64,000 bases of DNA from Lachnospiraceae bacterium AM93-12TA (GTDB taxonomy: Bacteria; Bacillota; Clostridia; Lachnospirales; Lachnospiraceae), in contig JAQERH010000005.1 of the NCBI GenBank assembly GCA_027698105.1, positions 35,840-99,839 of the forward strand, given 5' to 3'. Position 1 is the first letter of the stretch, and each line of letters opens with the position of its first letter. Both the position numbers and the translations under genes were made by a program. Shown here piece after piece: positions 33,039 to 41,520 of this stretch. The notes beneath the pieces are model-generated. The model did not search any database. It saw only the letters and a list, made by a program, of their open reading frames with translations, and was not told the origin of the DNA.

Positions 33039-33680
33039 ATGGAACAGTCTAAATTTTATATCGAAAACAATGCTTATTGTATGGAAAATTTACCTGAAAA
33101 TTTTCGTTTGGTAAAACTCGATGCAGGGAATGAGCAAAATCGGAAATTTAGAAAAATGTTTGTGCTCCCACTACAGTATCGTGATTTATATAGAGCACTA
33201 GAGTATATATCTAAAATAGACTTTGATAATGGGGATGAAATAGTGAACGAAGCACTGTTTAATAGTGCTCTTGTTTTGACTGTAAAATGCTTTACTAACG
33301 GAAAGAATGGAAGACCACATATAAACCCCGAGAAAATATTTAAAAAACAGGATGGAAATGATAGGCCAAGAGAAACATATGAAGCATTCAAAAAAATAAG
33401 AGATTCTTTTATCGTGCATGATCAAGAAGACTTTACAAAAGCTCGAGTTGGATTAATGATAGATTGCGAGCAAAAGGAAGTTAAAGATGTCGTAGCACCT
33501 TATATAAATACGGGATTTAATTACAAAATTAATGCACAGCTACTGGCACGATTGATTAATATAGCTTTAAATGCAATTGAAAACGATATGGATAAGGAAA
33601 TTGAAGATATTTTGTCCTATTATGAGAAGCAAGATTTTTTGGAAATAGAAAAATTTCCAGAACTTGATTATGAAAAATAA
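33039..33680 (+). CDS. AT-rich moron gene, HEPN-like helical protein
   Basis: A 213-residue predicted all-helical protein, clearly more AT-rich than the neighbouring late genes. AAGGAG precedes the ATG. The segment YEAFKKIRDSFIVHDQEDF contains Arg-x5-His inside a helix, like the Rx4-6H active site of HEPN ribonucleases (AbiU2/AbiV-type defence proteins). No family could be named. It stands alone between a candidate structured RNA and a tRNA gene, a usual position for lysogenic-conversion cargo. A role in defence against other phages is plausible but only inferred. Confidence 0.6.
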   Translation: MEQSKFYIENNAYCMENLPENFRLVKLDAGNEQNRKFRKMFVLPLQYRDLYRALEYISKIDFDNGDEIVNEALFNSALVLTVKCFTNGKNGRPHINPEKIFKKQDGNDRPRETYEAFKKIRDSFIVHDQEDFTKARVGLMIDCEQKEVKDVVAPYINTGFNYKINAQLLARLINIALNAIENDMDKEIEDILSYYEKQDFLEIEKFPELDYEK

Positions 33681-33721
33681 GAAATCGAGAAAGAGGTAAT
33701 TTCGGCTATCTCTTTTCTTGT

Positions 33722-33794
33722 GGGTCTTTAGCTCAGTCGGTAGAGCAGATGGCTGTTAACCATCAAGTCCCAGGTTCGATTCCCGGAGGATCCG
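33722..33794 (+). tRNA. tRNA-Asn (GTT), phage-encoded
   Basis: A full cloverleaf can be drawn: acceptor GGGTCTT with AGGATCC (two wobble pairs), D arm GCTC/GAGC, anticodon arm GATGG-CTGTTAA-CCATC with anticodon GTT, and T arm CCAGG-TTCGATT-CCCGG with one A-C mismatch. CCA is not encoded. The discriminator is G. The mismatch suggests mild decay or a phage-type tRNA. Confidence 0.88.
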
Positions 33795-33841
33795 TTGGCA
33801 GACGGAAGCCTGCTACCCCATAAAACTTTCCTTTTGTTTTT

Positions 33842-33869
33842 CACCCGGATTTATTCCGGGTGTTTTTTT
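33842..33869 (+). terminator. Strong rho-independent terminator after the tRNA
   Basis: CACCCGGA, loop TTTAT, TCCGGGTG, then seven Ts. It ends the transcript carrying the structured RNA, the HEPN-like gene and tRNA-Asn, before the packaging genes. Confidence 0.92.
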
Positions 33870-33931
33870 GATTTATACACAATATGTTGATGAAAATGTG
33901 AATAAAACACTAGATAAAGTGCAATAAATGC

Positions 33932-33960
33932 TTGACATATGGTAAACCCTATTATATGAT
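33932..33960 (+). promoter_or_regulatory. Canonical promoter before the packaging genes
   Basis: TTGACA (33932-33937), 17 bases, TATGAT (33955-33960). It would drive the two small membrane-peptide genes and possibly the HNH/terminase genes without the late activator. Confidence 0.8.
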
Positions 33961-33985
33961 ACATAATGTAAGGAGGTGATAAAAG

Positions 33986-34111
33986 ATGGCGAAGGGCAGT
34001 AGCCGAAGAAAAAGAAAAAGCCCAGTCAATTGGATTGAAGTAGCGGTTCAATTCCTGACAGGGCTTATAACAGGGATTATCATTCTGATAATCGACAAGC
34101 TGTGGAAATAA
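33986..34111 (+). CDS. Small basic-hydrophobic membrane peptide (41 aa)
   Basis: AAGGAGGTGAT precedes the ATG. The N-terminus is highly basic (KGSSRRKRKS); the C-terminal half is one membrane helix (VAVQFLTGLITGIIILIID) ending KLWK. It has its own strong promoter. It does not match the Fst-like toxins of this prophage. Function unknown. Confidence 0.65.
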   Translation: MAKGSSRRKRKSPVNWIEVAVQFLTGLITGIIILIIDKLWK

Positions 34112-34174
34112 CACAGCAGGGGAGGAGAAATCCTCCCCGTATCAAAAGTATAGCACAAATCGCCATCTTTAACA

Positions 34175-34273
34175 ATGAGAATTGCCATAATCGTAGTAAT
34201 TGCGGTGACGGCCGGTTTTATCGGCCGCGGCATTTACAGAAGAATGAGGAGGGACAAAGATGCCAAAAGGTAG
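34175..34273 (+). CDS. Possible 32-residue membrane peptide
   Basis: The frame encodes one hydrophobic helix (IAIIVVIAVTAGFIG) with a basic tail RRMRRDKDAKR and overlaps the next gene by 14 bases. No clear RBS precedes it. A hairpin GGGGAGGA/TCCTCCCC lies just upstream (34119-34138). Confidence 0.4.
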   Translation: MRIAIIVVIAVTAGFIGRGIYRRMRRDKDAKR

Positions 34274-34469
34274 TCCAAACCCTCAGACAATCGCAAGCCA
34301 GAAGTATCAGCAGAAGGCTGGCTACATGACAAAAGGCTTTAAAATCAAGCGGGAGGTAGCAGAACGTTTTGAGAGGGCCTGCGAGGCGGCAGGAGTCAGC
34401 CAGGCCGCTCAAATTACAGAACTGATGCTGACATTTGCGAAAGAGCAGGAAGAAAAGAATACGAAGTAA
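34260..34469 (+). CDS. Putative ribbon-helix-helix protein (69 aa)
   Basis: GGAGGGA precedes the ATG. The segment GFKIKREVAERFERACEAAG followed by a second helix looks like an Arc/CopG-type fold, so it probably binds DNA. It could regulate the promoter at 33932. Family not confirmed. Confidence 0.6.
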   Translation: MPKGSPNPQTIASQKYQQKAGYMTKGFKIKREVAERFERACEAAGVSQAAQITELMLTFAKEQEEKNTK

Positions 34470-34523
34470 GGAGAGAGCGCCAGAGAGGGCGCTTTTTCCT
34501 TTGCAGAGGGTAGATGATGAAGA

Positions 34524-34865
34524 ATGACAGATAAAGAAATTTCATTTGTGACAACCTGTATTCAGAGAGAAGATCTCCATTCCTTTTACAATAGCCGGCG
34601 GTGGAAGCAGCTTCGCAAACAGGTTCTTCAGATGGACAAGTATGAATGTCGGCTTTGCAGAAACCGTGGGAAGTACACAAGGGCTACAACGGTGCATCAT
34701 GTCAATTATGTGAAGAAACACCCAGAGCTGGCATTAGAAATCTATTACCTATGGCAGGGGAAGCGAAAGCGGAACCTGCTTTCTTTATGTCATGACTGCC
34801 ATGAGGAAATACACGGACATAGAAAAAAATCTTTAGCAGTACCTTTGACAGAAGAACAATGGTAG
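34524..34865 (+). CDS. HNH endonuclease
   Basis: A 113-residue protein with the full HNH layout: CRLCRNRG, TTVHHVNYV, and NLLSLCHDCHEEIHGH. HNH proteins adjacent to the terminase genes of cos-type siphoviruses take part in DNA packaging and cleavage at cos. It is followed by a P27-type small terminase, which supports cos packaging. Confidence 0.9.
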   Translation: MTDKEISFVTTCIQREDLHSFYNSRRWKQLRKQVLQMDKYECRLCRNRGKYTRATTVHHVNYVKKHPELALEIYYLWQGKRKRNLLSLCHDCHEEIHGHRKKSLAVPLTEEQW

Positions 34866-34990
34866 TAGCATATCCCTCCCCCGTCTGAAAAAAATGCATT
34901 TTAATTTTGCTTTTGGAGACCGGTGGGAGGCCTCGACAAAAGATATTTTTCTCGCACATGATAGAAAAAATAAAAAAAGGAGGGGTTGGA

Positions 34991-35314
34991 ATGGCCGCAA
35001 GAGCACCAAATAAAAAGAAAATTCAGGATTCTCTGGAAATCCAATTGTGGAAAAAAGGTGTAAATATTGAGTGTTTTCAGGACCTGATTTGTGACTACAT
35101 GAATCTCTACGATATAAAAAAAGCACTGCAGAAAGATATAAAAACCCGTGGAATTTCCTACGAGACAACATCAGCCAGTGGCTATCCGATCACGAAACAA
35201 AATCAATCAGTGAAAGATTTAGTGGCGGTTGGAAAACAGATGCTTCTTATTTTGGATAAGCTGGGCTTGACTACGGGAGAAATTATTCCTGATGGAGAGG
35301 AAGAAGAGTTATAA
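34991..35314 (+). CDS. terS: Terminase small subunit, P27 family
   Basis: A 107-residue protein that recognises phage DNA for packaging. It carries the P27 pattern: a helical body (FQDLICDYMNLYDIKKALQK) and the typical ...SASGYPITKQNQSVKDL followed by KQMLLILDKLGLTTGEI. AAGGAGGGG precedes the internal ATG at 34991; an upstream extension of the frame has no family character. Confidence 0.88.
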   Translation: MAARAPNKKKIQDSLEIQLWKKGVNIECFQDLICDYMNLYDIKKALQKDIKTRGISYETTSASGYPITKQNQSVKDLVAVGKQMLLILDKLGLTTGEIIPDGEEEEL

Positions 35315-35361
35315 AAATAAATCCGCACATCCAGGAATGGATAGATATTGTAGAGAATCAT

Positions 35362-36990
35362 GTGTTTGCTGTTTGCGAGGAACAGGAACTGCTCGTCAGG
35401 CATGTAAAGCGCTGTTTTGAAACAGAATCTATTTATGTAGATGATGAACAGTTGGAAAAATATATCGGACTTGCCCGGTATTTTCCTTTTGAACAGGTGT
35501 TTCCCTGGCAAAAGTTTGTTATCGGTCTTCATGACTGCACCTACTGGAAAGATACAGGACTTCCCCGGTGGCCGGATCTGTTCTGCGAACTTGGACGGGG
35601 AGCTGGTAAAGACGGAACCATTGCCTGGGAGTCTGTCTGCCTGATGTCGCCTTACAACGGAATCCGGGAATACGATGTGGACATCTGTGCTAACAATGAG
35701 GATCAGGCCATGCGTCCGGTAAGGGATGTGATCGCGGCCTTTGAGCAGCCAAAATACATCAAAAAATTGAAGCGATTTTTTTATTGGACAAAAGAACAGG
35801 TTGTCTCGTTAAAAACCCGATCCCAGATGAAAGGCAGGACGAACAGCCCTAAAGGGAAGGATGGACTTCGTTCTGGAATCTGCATTTTCAACGAGATTCA
35901 TCAGTATGAGAATTACGCCAATATCAATGTTTTTACAACCGGCCTGGGAAAGAAAAAGCATCCAAGAAGATCCTACTATACAACAAACGGGGATGTCCGG
36001 GAAGGACCTCTGGATGATCTGCTGGAAACATCAGAAGAAATCCTTCGAGGAGGAGAACCTGACAATGGACTTCTTCCATTTATTTGCAAATTAAATAAAA
36101 AGGAAGATGTAAACGATGAAGCCAACTGGCCGATGGCCAATCCGTCACTTCCATACCTTCCCAATCTCTTGGAAGAAATCCGGAAGGAATACAGGGAGTG
36201 GAAAAAGAATCCTGCCAGACTGCCGGCCTTTATGACCAAACGAATGAATATTTCAGATGGAGTCAGTGAGCTTAAGGTGACAGACTGGGAAAACATTATT
36301 GCAACTAAAAAAGAGCTACCAGACCTGAGCGGGTGGAGCTGTACCTGCGGGATTGACTATTCGAAAATATCTGATTTTGCATCGGTCAATCTCCATTTCA
36401 GAAACGGGGATCAGAGATATGATATCAGCCATTCCTGGCTGTGCTTAAAATCTAAGGATATTCCAAGAATGAAATGCCCGTGGAAAGATTGGGCAGATCA
36501 GGGGCTGCTAACGCTGGTGGATGATGTAGAAATTCATCCAGCTTATCTGGCGGACTACATCGCGGAAAAGAAAAAAGAATTCAACATCGAAAAGCTGGCT
36601 CTGGATGATTTCCGTTATGCGCTTCTCAGTGACGCGCTTCGGAAAATCGGCTTCGATGCCAAAACCTACAAGAACGTGAAACTTGTCCGCCCGTCTGATA
36701 TTATGCGCGTAGCTACGATGATTGACAGCTGTTTTGCGAATCAGTGGTTTACTTGGGGAGACAATCCAGTGTTGCGCTGGGCCACGAATAACACGAAATT
36801 GATTCGGGCAAATCGAAAAGCTGGGAAGGAAGACGATGCGGATGTAGGAAATTTTGTCTACGGAAAAATCGAGGCTAAGAGCCGGAAAACTGATCCATTC
36901 ATGGCTCTGGCAGCCAGTATGACCGTGGAAGATGCTCTGCCGGAAGCAAAGCGGCCTAAGCCGAAATTTAAGGTGTTTACCTTTGGATAA
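35362..36990 (+). CDS. terL: Terminase large subunit
   Basis: The packaging motor ATPase and nuclease, 542 residues from the GTG at 35362. The Walker A-like motif is in ELGRGAGKDG, Walker B in GICIFNEIHQ, and RNase H-like nuclease acidic residues in CGIDYSKISDF and LALDDFRY. The frame is open upstream of the GTG and reads IKINPHIQEWIDIVENH, which looks like coding sequence, and GGAGAGGAAG lies at the right distance from ATA at 35311. The true start may therefore be a rare ATA (35311) or similar. The N-terminus given here is a minimum. Confidence 0.92.
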   Translation: MFAVCEEQELLVRHVKRCFETESIYVDDEQLEKYIGLARYFPFEQVFPWQKFVIGLHDCTYWKDTGLPRWPDLFCELGRGAGKDGTIAWESVCLMSPYNGIREYDVDICANNEDQAMRPVRDVIAAFEQPKYIKKLKRFFYWTKEQVVSLKTRSQMKGRTNSPKGKDGLRSGICIFNEIHQYENYANINVFTTGLGKKKHPRRSYYTTNGDVREGPLDDLLETSEEILRGGEPDNGLLPFICKLNKKEDVNDEANWPMANPSLPYLPNLLEEIRKEYREWKKNPARLPAFMTKRMNISDGVSELKVTDWENIIATKKELPDLSGWSCTCGIDYSKISDFASVNLHFRNGDQRYDISHSWLCLKSKDIPRMKCPWKDWADQGLLTLVDDVEIHPAYLADYIAEKKKEFNIEKLALDDFRYALLSDALRKIGFDAKTYKNVKLVRPSDIMRVATMIDSCFANQWFTWGDNPVLRWATNNTKLIRANRKAGKEDDADVGNFVYGKIEAKSRKTDPFMALAASMTVEDALPEAKRPKPKFKVFTFG

Positions 36991-37018
36991 ATCCATATAG
37001 AGAGGAGGTGAAGGAACG

Positions 37019-38197
37019 ATGGGGCTCAATTTTAAAAAGTGGCTGGCAGAAAAATTGTCTGGTGGCGCAGAAAAGAAAAGCCTGATTGCAGTTGACTGGA
37101 CAGAGTTTTTCGGATTAATGGATCAGGTTTATCTCAGGGAGCTGGCTTTCTGGACGTGCGTCAATAAAATTGCGAATGCGTTGAGCAAGTGTGAATTTAG
37201 AACCTACTATCACCATGAACCAGTGAAAAAAGCGGAATATTACCTCTGGAATGTGGAACCTAATCAAAATCAAAATGCTTCTGCTTTTTTGACAAAGTTG
37301 ATTGGGAAACTGTACCTGAATAATGAGGCACTGGTGATTGAATCTTCTGGTCAGCTGTATGTGGCAGATGATTACCAGAAGCAGGTCTATGCCTTGTATG
37401 ATTATCAGTTTACTGGGGTGACTGTGGACGATTTTACGTTTGGAAAGACATTTTATCAGTCGGATGTTCTGTTTTTCCAGCTGAATTCGGTGGATATGCG
37501 TCAGCTGGTTAATCTGCTGTATTCCAGCTACAACGAATTAATGCAGTATGCAGCGAATGCTTACCGCAAATCCAGAGGCAGCAGGGGGATTCTTGACATA
37601 GATGCGCAGGCCCAGGCGGAAGATGACTTTTCAGATACCCTTCAGGAACTGATGACTGTCTACTTTAAAAAGTTCTTTGAGAGTGAAAACGCCGTTTTGC
37701 CTCTATATGACGGCTACAAGTACACGGAACTTCAGTCAAAAACCTATTCCAGCGAATCAACGAGGGACATCAAGGCGCTGGCAGATGATATTTTCGATTT
37801 TACGGCCAGAGGCTTTTCTTTCCCTCCATCTCTGGCAAAAGGAGACGTACAGGATACAGGAAAAGCTACGGATGAACTGTTGACCTTTTGTATTGATCCA
37901 TTGGCGCGGCTTTTGGAAAAAGAGATAAACCGGAAGAGAAACGGCATGTCAGGGTTTCTGGCCGGAAATTACGTAAGGATTGACACAACAGCTGTAAAGC
38001 ATATTGATATTTTCGATATTGCTACGCCGGTAGATAAGCTCATTTCATCCGGTACGTATACCATCAATGATATACGCCGGGTGATCGGGGAATCGTACAT
38101 CGATGAGGAGTGGGCCAACACACACTTTATTACAAAAAACTACAGTACCATACAGGAATTCCTGGAAAGCATGGGAAGGAATCCGGATACAGGATAG
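37019..38197 (+). CDS. Phage portal protein (HK97 type)
   Basis: A 392-residue portal subunit that forms the dodecameric channel at the capsid vertex. It shows the early WTCVNKIANALSKCEF stretch and the stem/clip region with RGFSFPPSLAKGDVQDTGKA, followed by the YTINDIRRVIGES end typical of pfam04860. GGAGGTGAAGG precedes the ATG. It lies between terminase and the head protease, the HK97 order. Confidence 0.92.
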   Translation: MGLNFKKWLAEKLSGGAEKKSLIAVDWTEFFGLMDQVYLRELAFWTCVNKIANALSKCEFRTYYHHEPVKKAEYYLWNVEPNQNQNASAFLTKLIGKLYLNNEALVIESSGQLYVADDYQKQVYALYDYQFTGVTVDDFTFGKTFYQSDVLFFQLNSVDMRQLVNLLYSSYNELMQYAANAYRKSRGSRGILDIDAQAQAEDDFSDTLQELMTVYFKKFFESENAVLPLYDGYKYTELQSKTYSSESTRDIKALADDIFDFTARGFSFPPSLAKGDVQDTGKATDELLTFCIDPLARLLEKEINRKRNGMSGFLAGNYVRIDTTAVKHIDIFDIATPVDKLISSGTYTINDIRRVIGESYIDEEWANTHFITKNYSTIQEFLESMGRNPDTG

Positions 38198-38213
38198 GAA
38201 GGAGTGAGAAAGA

Positions 38214-38984
38214 ATGCAGCAGAATGGAATGAACTGGAGACTGGAGCCGGTTCAGGCAGAAAACAAGACGCTTCTGTACATCTATGACGATGTAACAGAG
38301 TATGGACAGTTTAACTGGAATACCTGGGAGTATGAGGAGTCAGAAACTGGGGCGAAATATTTTGCCGAGAAGCTGGGGGAGATTCCAGAAGGGCAGACGA
38401 TAGAACTTCACATTAATTCAAATGGAGGTTCCGTGAAAGAAGGAGTTGCTATCTACAATCTCCTGAAACAGAAAGAAAATCATAAAATAGGAATTGTAGA
38501 CGGGGTGGCGCACAGCGTCGCCTTTTTAATTTTACAGGCGTGCGAAGAGAGAAAAATGTGTCTGGGGACAACTGCCCTTATCCATAACATGTGGATGTAC
38601 TGCGCGGGTAATGCGACACAGCTCCGCAAATATGCGGACGATCTGGATGATATGATGGAGGCTAACCGGCAGGTTTTTCTGGAGAGAGCCACTATCACGG
38701 AAGAGGAACTGATGGAGCTGATGGAAGCAGAAACCTATCTGACGCCGGATAAGGCGCTGGAATACGGCTTGATCGACGAAGTATATGGTAAAAAGGCCAT
38801 AGAACCAAAACCAGATGATATTCTGGAAAAGCTGTCCCAGATGCAGAAACAGTTAAACAGCCAGCAGAGTTTTCGGGAACAGATTGCAGAGTTGAGGAAG
38901 AAACAGTCTGGGAACCCAGGCGGGGCCTCACAGAAGAATGGATTGTTACAATTATTTAAGGGCATGGCCCGGAAAGGTGAGTAA
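38214..38984 (+). CDS. ClpP-like head maturation protease
   Basis: A 256-residue S14-type prohead protease. The catalytic Ser lies in GVAHSVAFLIL, the His in TALIHNMWM, and the Asp near LTPDKALEYGLID. After the protease domain a Gln/Lys-rich C-terminus (about 195-256) may act as a scaffold tail. It should cleave the capsid N-terminal delta domain during maturation. Confidence 0.93.
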   Translation: MQQNGMNWRLEPVQAENKTLLYIYDDVTEYGQFNWNTWEYEESETGAKYFAEKLGEIPEGQTIELHINSNGGSVKEGVAIYNLLKQKENHKIGIVDGVAHSVAFLILQACEERKMCLGTTALIHNMWMYCAGNATQLRKYADDLDDMMEANRQVFLERATITEEELMELMEAETYLTPDKALEYGLIDEVYGKKAIEPKPDDILEKLSQMQKQLNSQQSFREQIAELRKKQSGNPGGASQKNGLLQLFKGMARKGE

Positions 38985-38986
38985 GA

Positions 38987-40189
38987 ATGAAAAACAAAGA
39001 TGTATTGATGCAGGAAAAAACAAAAATTTTACAGCAGATGAACGATGCGATTACGAACAATGATCCAGACGCCTTTGCGGAGGCATTCGAGAAGCTGTCC
39101 ATGAATATTCAGGAGAATATTCTCAGTGAGGTGGAAGCGCAGCAGCAGGCTGCAGATGCGGTGGTTTTAGCGGGGAGAGGTGTTCACCAGCTGACCAGCG
39201 AAGAAACGAAGTATTACCAGTCCGTGATCCAGGCCATGAAGTCCTCCAACCCCCAGCAGGCTCTGACAGACTTAGAGGTAGTGATGCCGAAAACGGTCAT
39301 TGACCGCGTATTTGAGGATTTAACACAGCAGCATCCTCTCTTAGAGGCAATTGATTTCCAGAATACTTCCGGATTGATTGAGATGTATCTGAATACAGAT
39401 GAGGTAGAACTGGCTACCTGGGGAAAGCTTACCGATACTATTACAAAGGAACTGACTTCTGGATTCAAACAGGTTAATATGGGGCTGAAAAAACTTTCGG
39501 CGTTTCTTCCGGTTTGCAAGGCAATGCTGGATTTAGGACCTGCATGGCTGGACCGCTATGTGAGAGACATCCTCACAGAGGCAATTTATAACGGTCTGGA
39601 AGAGGGAATTATTGCCGGTACTGGAAAGGACCAGCCTATCGGAATGATGAAAAAAGTGGGAGATGATGTAGAAGTTTCCGGAGGCACGTATCCAGACAAA
39701 GATGCCCTGGCAGTTACCAGTCTTGATCCAGTGTCCTACGGCGGACTGCTTGCAAAACTGGCAGTGACACCAAAGGGAAAGAGCCGGATTGTTCAGAACG
39801 TCATTATGGTGGTGAATCCATCAGACTATTTTACAAAGGTGATGCCTGGGACTACCATTATGAGTCCTGCGGGAATCTATGTGAATAATGTTCTCCCATA
39901 TCCGACTGCGGTGATTCAGTCTGTCAGAGTTCCTGCTGGAAAGGCAATTTTAGGCCTTGGCAAGAAGTATTTTATGGGAATCGGTACGGCGAAATCTGGA
40001 AAAATCGAATACTCCGATCAGTGTCGCTTCTTGGAAGATGAGAGAGTTTATCTGACAAAGCTCTATGGACATGGAGAGCCGGTTGATAACAATGCATTCT
40101 TAGTGCTTGATATCAGCAAGCTGAAACCGGCCATTCTGAAGGTGGAGGTACAGACAGATGCAGCAGCTGCAGCAAGCGCCAAAGCCTAA
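38987..40189 (+). CDS. Major capsid protein (HK97 fold)
   Basis: A 400-residue protein. The first about 100 residues are helical and acidic (delta-domain scaffold; EAFEKLSMNIQENILSEVEA), and the rest is the HK97 capsid core with YVRDILTEAIYNGLEEGIIA, GTGKDQPIGMM and a conserved C-terminal half. The upstream protease would remove the delta domain. It ends in an Ala-rich tail (AAAAASAKA). Confidence 0.93.
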   Translation: MKNKDVLMQEKTKILQQMNDAITNNDPDAFAEAFEKLSMNIQENILSEVEAQQQAADAVVLAGRGVHQLTSEETKYYQSVIQAMKSSNPQQALTDLEVVMPKTVIDRVFEDLTQQHPLLEAIDFQNTSGLIEMYLNTDEVELATWGKLTDTITKELTSGFKQVNMGLKKLSAFLPVCKAMLDLGPAWLDRYVRDILTEAIYNGLEEGIIAGTGKDQPIGMMKKVGDDVEVSGGTYPDKDALAVTSLDPVSYGGLLAKLAVTPKGKSRIVQNVIMVVNPSDYFTKVMPGTTIMSPAGIYVNNVLPYPTAVIQSVRVPAGKAILGLGKKYFMGIGTAKSGKIEYSDQCRFLEDERVYLTKLYGHGEPVDNNAFLVLDISKLKPAILKVEVQTDAAAAASAKA

Positions 40190-40214
40190 AGCTATCAGCT
40201 AAAAGGAGGAGCCC

Positions 40215-40508
40215 ATGAAATTGCTTGAAGAAGTGAAAAACTATCTGGATATCACTTGGGAGACAACTCCTCAGGAAGACGAAAAACTGCTCAGCATGAT
40301 AGAACGAGGGAAGGCAGCGTTATCAGGAAAGCTGGGAACATGTGACTTTGAAAGGGAGACACAGGAAAAAACCTTACTTTTCAATCATGTCATGTATGAG
40401 CGTTCGGCTGCATTGAATGAGTTCTGGGACAATTACCGGGGGGAGATTATCTCTCTCCGGCTCAGAAAGAGGGTGGAAAAGTATGAGGCTGAAAAACAGG
40501 GACTTTGA
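40215..40508 (+). CDS. Head-tail connector protein (gp6-like)
   Basis: A 97-residue helical protein beginning KLLEEVKNYLDITWETTPQE with a conserved YERSAALNEFWDNYRGEI, typical of the gp6/YqbG adaptor family that binds under the portal. AAAGGAGG precedes the ATG. It overlaps the next gene. Confidence 0.85.
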   Translation: MKLLEEVKNYLDITWETTPQEDEKLLSMIERGKAALSGKLGTCDFERETQEKTLLFNHVMYERSAALNEFWDNYRGEIISLRLRKRVEKYEAEKQGL

Positions 40509-40827
40509 AACCTTTAATGATGGGGTGTTGATGGTTTGTGAGGCATCAGGGAGAACGCTTGTAAAAACGGTAAGAGAAGGCATCCGGTTCGGGAGCCGGA
40601 CGATAGGTGTGAAACGATTCTGGGAGGCAAAGGTAGCGGGCAGCGAGATTGCGTGTCTGGTGTCTGTTCCCAATCAGCCGGGAATTAAAAGAGACGATAT
40701 AGTCCTGCTTAAGGGCAGACAGTACCGGATTTCCCAGATACAGGAAAAGTTTGACACAAGGCCTCCCTGCCTGTATCTGTCTTTGGAAAGCATACAGACT
40801 CCTTTTCGGGATGAGAGGAGGGCGTAA
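40483..40827 (+). CDS. Head closure protein (gp16/SPP1-type)
   Basis: A 114-residue beta-rich protein (GRTLVKTVREGIRFGSRTIG and KRDDIVLLKGRQYRISQIQE). By position and size it is the head completion protein that seals the connector. The ATG at 40483 lies inside the previous gene, giving coupled translation. The family match is by synteny more than by sequence. Confidence 0.7.
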   Translation: MRLKNRDFETFNDGVLMVCEASGRTLVKTVREGIRFGSRTIGVKRFWEAKVAGSEIACLVSVPNQPGIKRDDIVLLKGRQYRISQIQEKFDTRPPCLYLSLESIQTPFRDERRA

Positions 40828-41201
40828 TGGCAAGAAAAACAGCATTGTCAGGATTTTCGGCGGCCATATCTTCTGCTTTAAATGAGTATTCCGGTTATGT
40901 TACTACTGAAACCAAAAAGGTAGTCAAGAAAGCCGGAAAAGAAGCAGTGCAGAAATTAAAGCAGAATTCCCCCAGGGATTCAGGGGATTATGCTAAAAGC
41001 TGGAAGGCATCTACTAGTGAAACGTCTCATACCATCCATGTGACGGTATACGCAGGAAATCACCAGCACAGCCTTACTCATCTGCTGGAAAACGGCCATG
41101 CCAAGCGAGGCGGCGGCCGGGTAGCTGCGATTAAACATATTGAGCCGATAAATGCGGAAGTTGCAAAGAAAGTGGCAGAGGAGATAAAAAGACAGTTATG
41201 A
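40827..41201 (+). CDS. HK97-gp10-like tail completion protein
   Basis: A 124-residue basic protein with KQNSPRDSGDYAKSWKAS and HLLENGHAKRGGGRV, the conserved core of the HK97 gp10 family. It helps attach the tail to the head. It overlaps both neighbours by a few bases. Confidence 0.88.
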   Translation: MARKTALSGFSAAISSALNEYSGYVTTETKKVVKKAGKEAVQKLKQNSPRDSGDYAKSWKASTSETSHTIHVTVYAGNHQHSLTHLLENGHAKRGGGRVAAIKHIEPINAEVAKKVAEEIKRQL

Positions 41202-41518
41202 AAAGCCGGACAGAAATTGAGAAAATGCTGGAGCGGATGAACATTCCGTTCCGGTATTTTTTATTTGAAGAAAAAGAGGCCGTGGAGCCGCCGTTTTTGG
41301 TCTGGTATCTGCCGGAAAGCAATAATTTTTTTGCAGATGGAATTGTGTATGAAAAGATTGCACGTTTGAATCTGGAGCTTTATACCGATCAGAAAGACTT
41401 TGAATTAGAGGAACGTCTGGAAAGCTTACTGGAAACAGAGGGCATGGCTTGGAATAAAACAGAAGCTTTCTTAGACGAAGAGCAGCTTTATGAAGTGTTA
41501 TATGAGATGGAGGTTTAA
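41198..41518 (+). CDS. Tail terminator-like protein (106 aa)
   Basis: A small alpha/beta protein; VWYLPESNNFFADGIVYEKI and NLELYTDQKDFELEERLESL fit the minor tail/tail-terminator family found between gp10-like and the tail tube protein. Assigned mainly from position. Confidence 0.7.
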   Translation: MKSRTEIEKMLERMNIPFRYFLFEEKEAVEPPFLVWYLPESNNFFADGIVYEKIARLNLELYTDQKDFELEERLESLLETEGMAWNKTEAFLDEEQLYEVLYEMEV

Positions 41519-41520
41519 TT

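Noticed and set aside
33986..34273. Third type I toxin-antitoxin locus
   Set aside because: The small membrane peptides here lack the WLxxR-like end, and no convergent RNA with shared terminator or pairing repeat is visible.
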